Part shown: positions 5,410 to 8,914 of the stretch, in pieces
Numbering within the stretch: the stretch's first letter is position 1
Layout of the letters: every line of letters begins with the position of its first letter
Assembly: GCA_003233475.1 (NCBI GenBank)
Contig: QILU01000037.1
Coordinates: 1 to 8,914, forward strand
Length of the DNA: 8,914 nt
Reading direction: 5' to 3'
From: Ahrensia sp.
GTDB lineage: Bacteria > Pseudomonadota > Alphaproteobacteria > Rhizobiales > Rhizobiaceae
Made by a program: the position numbers and the translations under genes
The notes under the pieces: generated by a model
The model's database searches: none
What the model was told of the DNA's origin: nothing
What the model saw: the letters and a program-made list of their open reading frames with translations, nothing else

Positions 5410-6900
5410 ATGAGCAACGTCCCCTTTTGTTCTCAAGTCGATTGCAGCCAAAACCCTATGCCCGATTCACCTATTAAGCCGGTTGTCACCCGCTTTGCCC
5501 CCTCACCCACCGGTTTTCTCCACATAGGTGGCGCGCGAACAGCCCTGTTCAATTGGCTCTATGCAAAGGCCAATGGTGGGAAAATGTTGCTGCGCATCGA
5601 AGACACCGATCGCGCCCGCTCGACGCCAGAGGCGGTTGATGCCCTGTTGGATGGATTGAGCTGGTTGGGAATTGATTGGGACGGGGAGCCGATTTCCCAG
5701 TTCTCGCGAATTGAACAGCACCGGGAAGTTGTTGACCAATTGCTCGCCTCAAATCAGGCCTATAAGTGTTATGCCTCCAAGGACGAGTTGACGGAAATGC
5801 GGGAGCTGGCTCGCGCTGAGAAACGCCCGCCGCGATATGACGGCCGCTGGCGGGATCGCGATCCCAGTGACGCGCCAAAGGGCGTTGACCCCGTTATCCG
5901 CATCAAATCCCCGCGGGACGGGGAAACCATTGTTCATGACCGGGTTCAAGGGGAGGTAAAATTCCCCAACAAAGACCTCGACGATCTTATCCTGCTGCGA
6001 TCAGATGGAACGCCAACCTATATGCTGGCCGTTGTGGTGGATGACCACGATATGGAGATTAGCCATATTATTCGCGGCGATGATCACCTCACCAACGCTG
6101 CCCGTCAGATTGTCATTTATCGGGCGCTCAACTGGGATGTGCCAAAAATGGCACATATTCCACTGATCTATGGCCCGGACGGGGCAAAACTTTCCAAACG
6201 CCACGGTGCCACCGGGGCGGAAGCCTATCGTGCCATGGGATATTTGCCGGAAGCCCTGCGCAATTATCTTGTCAGGCTTGGCTGGGCCCATGGTGATGAA
6301 GAGTTTTTCACCACCGATCGCTTGCAAAAAATATTCACCTTGAAAGCCATAGGCAAATCCCCTTCCCGGTTCGATTTCGCCAAGCTTGAAAACATGAACG
6401 GCCACTATATTCGTGCCGCCGATGACAAACATCTGGTTCAGCAGATTAAAACCATATTGCCGGAAATTGAAAAAGGCGACTGGTTCGCAAAACGATGGAC
6501 CGAAAGCCGCGAACAACAACTGACAATCGCCATGCCGGGTTTGAAAGAACGGGCAAAAACACTGATAGAGCTGATCAATGGTGCCCGATTCTTATTCGAC
6601 GAGCGCCCGCTTGTTATGGAAGAAAAAGCAATGGCAATTTTGGACAAAGACGGTGCGAGCGCCCGAAATGTGCTTTCAAAACTTGTCCCGCGCCTGAATG
6701 CGCTTCCTGATTGGACCCTGGAAGCAATCGAAGCTGAGGTTCGCGCTTTTACTGAAGATCAAGACCTTAAACTTGGGAGCGTTGCCCAACCCATCCGCGC
6801 CGCATTAACGGGGCGAACAACTTCCCCCGGCGTGTTCGATGTAATGGCGGTATTGGACAAGCAGGAATGCATTTCCCGGCTGGAAGATCAAGCTAGCTGA
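5410..6900 (+). CDS. gltX: Glutamyl-tRNA synthetase (class I)
   Basis: The enzyme charges tRNA-Glu with glutamate using ATP, in the cytoplasm. The Rossmann catalytic domain begins [17 protein letters not shown], with the HIGH-type motif HIGG at residues 38-41. [10 protein letters not shown] follows at 61-70. The KMSKS-type loop is KLSKR at 260-264. The all-helical anticodon-binding domain fills about 330-490 and ends with the family pattern [21 protein letters not shown]. The frame is complete. The start is uncertain. ATG 5410 gives 496 residues with a 24-residue, cysteine-containing N-terminal tail not typical of the family. ATG 5458 gives 480 residues, nearer the usual length and starting [13 protein letters not shown]. 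Neither has a clear Shine-Dalgarno. Alphaproteobacteria often carry two gltX paralogues, one of which charges tRNA-Gln; which type this is cannot be read from the motifs. Confidence 0.96.
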   Translation: MSNVPFCSQVDCSQNPMPDSPIKPVVTRFAPSPTGFLHIGGARTALFNWLYAKANGGKMLLRIEDTDRARSTPEAVDALLDGLSWLGIDWDGEPISQFSRIEQHREVVDQLLASNQAYKCYASKDELTEMRELARAEKRPPRYDGRWRDRDPSDAPKGVDPVIRIKSPRDGETIVHDRVQGEVKFPNKDLDDLILLRSDGTPTYMLAVVVDDHDMEISHIIRGDDHLTNAARQIVIYRALNWDVPKMAHIPLIYGPDGAKLSKRHGATGAEAYRAMGYLPEALRNYLVRLGWAHGDEEFFTTDRLQKIFTLKAIGKSPSRFDFAKLENMNGHYIRAADDKHLVQQIKTILPEIEKGDWFAKRWTESREQQLTIAMPGLKERAKTLIELINGARFLFDERPLVMEEKAMAILDKDGASARNVLSKLVPRLNALPDWTLEAIEAEVRAFTEDQDLKLGSVAQPIRAALTGRTTSPGVFDVMAVLDKQECISRLEDQAS

Positions 6901-7088
6901 CAAAACCCCTGTAAATACGACCAATTACTGAGAAACCGAGGCAATATAAAGGGTATCCCCACCCCCGTGCCGCTTGTTCAAAGCCGACTTATCGACTATT
7001 CAAGGGACATTCCAAGCGCATTTTCCACCGTATATTTTCTGATGGGAACTAAAAGGCCACTCCATGGCCAGCCGGAAGATGCCCAAAT

Positions 7089-7107
7089 TCCAGAAAATTC
7101 TTCTGGA
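7089..7107 (+). other. Perfect hairpin in the gltA leader region
   Basis: TCCAGAA (7089-7095) pairs perfectly with TTCTGGA (7101-7107) around a five-base AATTC loop. It is enclosed by a second pairing, TGGCC 7065-7069 with GGCCA 7114-7118. There is no T-run, so it is not an intrinsic terminator. It lies 49 bases before the gltA start. If the gltA promoter lies upstream (TATATT at 7031-7036 is a possible -10, but no good -35 is seen), this would be a structured 5' leader. A role in regulation is unproven. Confidence 0.35.
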
Positions 7108-7155
7108 TACTCAGGCCAATGGCGCGTGAGTGAAAAATTATTTGAAAGGGCCATC

Positions 7156-8445
7156 ATGGCTGAAAAAAGTGCAAAGCTGACTATCGGAGATTCCAATTAC
7201 GAATTCCCCATGCGCAAAGGCTCTGTCGGCCCGGATGTCATGGATATTTCAAGCCTGTATAAACAGACTGATTGTTTCACTTTTGATCCGGGTTTCACCT
7301 CCACCGCATCATGTGAAAGCGCCATTACATATATTGATGGCGATGCCGGCATATTGCTCTATCGCGGTTACCCGATCGATCAGCTTGCGGAAGAAGGCGA
7401 TTTTCTGGAAACCTGCTATCTGCTTTTGTACGAAGAATTACCCTCTTCAAAACAACTGGCCGCGTTTGTGGATCGCGTAACCCACCACACAATGATCCAT
7501 GATCAAATGTCAAAATTGTTTGCCGGGTTTCGCCGGGATGCCCACCCCATGGCTATCATGGTTGGTGTTGTTGGTGCGCTTTCTGCATTTTATCACGATT
7601 CAACCGATATTACCGATGAGCGCCAGCGCGATATTGCGACCCTGCGCATGATTGCAAAGATGCCCACCATTGCCGCCATGGCCTATAAATATTCTGTCGG
7701 GCAGCCTTTTGTTTACCCGCGAAATGATTTGGATTACGCCTCCAATTTTCTGCACATGTGTTTTGCAGTGCCCGCCGCAGAATATAAAGTCGACCCCATA
7801 CTGGCCCGCGCGATGGATCGGATATTTATTCTTCACGCAGACCATGAGCAAAATGCCTCAACTTCCACCGTTCGTTTGGCCGGTTCATCCGGTGCCAATC
7901 CGTTTGCCTGTATTGCTGCCGGAATTGCCTGCCTTTGGGGCCCTGCCCACGGGGGCGCCAATGAAGCTGCCCTTAATATGCTGCACGAGATCGGAACACC
8001 GGACCGAATTCCGGAATTCATTGAACGGGCGAAAGACAAAAGCGATCCATTCCGCCTCATGGGATTTGGTCACCGGGTCTACAAAAGTTATGACCCGCGC
8101 GCGATGATCATGCAAAAAACCACCCACGAGGTTTTGGGGGTATTGGGCATCAAGGACGATCCAATACTGGACGTGGCGATGGAGCTGGAAAAAATTGCCC
8201 TTGAAGACACTTATTTTAAGGAGCGTGGTCTTTATCCGAATATTGATTTCTACTCCGGCATTACGCTGAAAGCGCTCGGCTTCCCATCAGATATGTTCAC
8301 GGTGTTGTTTTCACTGGCGCGAACAGTTGGCTGGATTGCCCAATGGAAAGAAATGATTGAAGACCCAAGCCAGAAAATTGGCCGGCCGCGCCAACTTTAT
8401 ACCGGCGCGGTGCAACGCGATTACACGAAAATAGACAAGCGCTGA
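7156..8445 (+). CDS. gltA: Citrate synthase, hexameric (type II) bacterial form
   Basis: GltA condenses oxaloacetate with acetyl-CoA to citrate, the entry step of the TCA cycle. From ATG 7156 the product has 429 residues, the normal length, beginning [20 protein letters not shown]. Catalytic residues are His265 in GPAHGG, His306 in GFGHRVY and Asp364 in NIDFYS. The oxaloacetate-binding [10 protein letters not shown] segment has histidines at 227 and 230. These correspond to E. coli His264, His305 and Asp362. The long N-terminal beta-rich region with [20 protein letters not shown] is typical of the NADH-sensitive hexameric enzymes of Gram-negative bacteria. The frame stays open upstream to a GTG at 6967, but the extra 63 residues have no family counterpart. 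ATG 7156 has GAAAGGG five bases before it, so that start was chosen. It follows gltX in the same direction after 255 bases and probably has its own promoter. Confidence 0.97.
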   Translation: MAEKSAKLTIGDSNYEFPMRKGSVGPDVMDISSLYKQTDCFTFDPGFTSTASCESAITYIDGDAGILLYRGYPIDQLAEEGDFLETCYLLLYEELPSSKQLAAFVDRVTHHTMIHDQMSKLFAGFRRDAHPMAIMVGVVGALSAFYHDSTDITDERQRDIATLRMIAKMPTIAAMAYKYSVGQPFVYPRNDLDYASNFLHMCFAVPAAEYKVDPILARAMDRIFILHADHEQNASTSTVRLAGSSGANPFACIAAGIACLWGPAHGGANEAALNMLHEIGTPDRIPEFIERAKDKSDPFRLMGFGHRVYKSYDPRAMIMQKTTHEVLGVLGIKDDPILDVAMELEKIALEDTYFKERGLYPNIDFYSGITLKALGFPSDMFTVLFSLARTVGWIAQWKEMIEDPSQKIGRPRQLYTGAVQRDYTKIDKR

Positions 8446-8454
8446 ACCTGGTCA

Positions 8455-8914
8455 CTATGTGATGTGCTCAATAATAACTTCGGCTGCTAACTCCCGTGGC
8501 GGCCTTCTCATGGCTTCAATAACATCATTGAACCCTTCCAACTGCACCTGACGTTCCGGGCTGTCGATCAACAGCCGTTCCAATGTGCGCGCCAGGTTTC
8601 CCGGAACGACTGTCTGGTTGATTTTCTCAGGAACAAAAGGGCGGTCGGCGATTAAATTCGGTAACGAAGTACTCCAGATACTTATTAAAAACAGAAATGG
8701 TTTAGCCATCGCATCAACAATATAGCCCGTCACCATCGGCACTTTATGCAGGGCGAGTTGCAGGGTCACGGTGCCGCTGGTGGCAAGTGCGGCGCGGGCC
8801 GTTGGGAAAATAACGTCGTTTTTGGCACTGTCTGTTACCTCCACCTTGACGGGCCAATCGGCAATTTGCGCACTGATTGTTTCCTTCAGGTGCGGTACGG
8901 CGGGTATGACCACG
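8455..8914 (-). CDS. lpxB: Lipid-A-disaccharide synthase LpxB, C-terminal part (5' end outside window)
   Basis: LpxB (glycosyltransferase family 19) joins UDP-2,3-diacylglucosamine and lipid X to the lipid A disaccharide at the inner face of the cytoplasmic membrane. About 153 C-terminal codons are visible. The frame runs past the window edge, so the GTG near 8913 is not a start. Recognisable family segments are VIPAVPHL near the beginning, ARAALATSGTVTLQLAL, VPMVTGYIVDAMAKPF and SLPNLIADRPFVPEKINQ. The ATSGT...L loop and the PNL...R..VPE motif mark the nucleotide-sugar-binding C-terminal domain. TAG is at 8455-8457. Only nine bases separate it from the gltA stop, with no strong terminator between the convergent genes. 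In related genomes lpxB closes the lpxD-fabZ-lpxA operon (established knowledge), which would lie beyond 8914. Confidence 0.93.
   Translation of the reverse strand, partial: VVIPAVPHLKETISAQIADWPVKVEVTDSAKNDVIFPTARAALATSGTVTLQLALHKVPMVTGYIVDAMAKPFLFLISIWSTSLPNLIADRPFVPEKINQTVVPGNLARTLERLLIDSPERQVQLEGFNDVIEAMRRPPRELAAEVIIEHIT

Noticed and set aside
6967..7155. 63-codon N-terminal extension of citrate synthase from GTG 6967
   Set aside because: Not found in the family, contains the leader hairpin, and the ATG at 7156 has a proper ribosome site and gives the standard length.
8446..8454. TCAC-tat-GTGA hairpin at the gltA/lpxB junction as a terminator
   Set aside because: Only four base pairs, overlaps the lpxB stop, and has no T-run on either strand.

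Overview
The window looks like an alphaproteobacterial chromosome of moderate GC content, probably Hyphomicrobiales (Rhizobiales) or a close relative. The evidence is the gene order moeA - lexA - (comEC) - gltX - gltA - (lpxB), a direct-repeat SOS operator of the GAAC-N7-GAAC type in front of lexA, a LexA of 231 residues with a long linker, and a ComEC whose C-terminus carries no recognisable metallo-beta-lactamase metal site.

Layout: positions 1-369 are the 3' end of moeA (molybdenum cofactor synthesis). Positions 370-2171 form an unusually long stretch of about 1.8 kb without an ordinary gene. It holds three long imperfect inverted-repeat elements of the GTCATTCCCGC...GCGGGAATGAC type (415-550, 934-1043, 1449-1582). 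These alternate with two paralogous, broken small peptide genes (697-880 and 1160-1329). After the third repeat come a good sigma-70-like promoter (1578-1606) and a hairpin-rich segment (about 1650-1994) that could be a structured RNA. lexA (2172-2867) follows with its own operator. comEC (2884-5319) runs convergently towards lexA. gltX (5410-6900) diverges from comEC. gltA (7156-8445) follows gltX in the same direction with a 255-base leader or promoter region. The 3' part of lpxB (8455-8914) converges on gltA and runs off the window.

The housekeeping genes are unrelated in function: cofactor synthesis, SOS control, DNA uptake, tRNA charging, the TCA cycle and lipid A. The neighbourhood is conserved rather than a pathway operon. 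The notable material is between moeA and lexA. The two small genes share an almost invariant leader ending in a Y-x-x-P-x-L motif like that of lasso-peptide and related RiPP precursors. They share a C-terminal SYGPS, but the sequence between differs completely. The damage is complementary: copy 1 has lost exactly the Y-x-x-P-x-L segment by a 23-base deletion but keeps an open core, and copy 2 keeps the leader but goes out of frame at the leader/core junction. No RiPP maturation gene is in the window. The RiPP assignment is inference from the motif and the divergence pattern, not from context.
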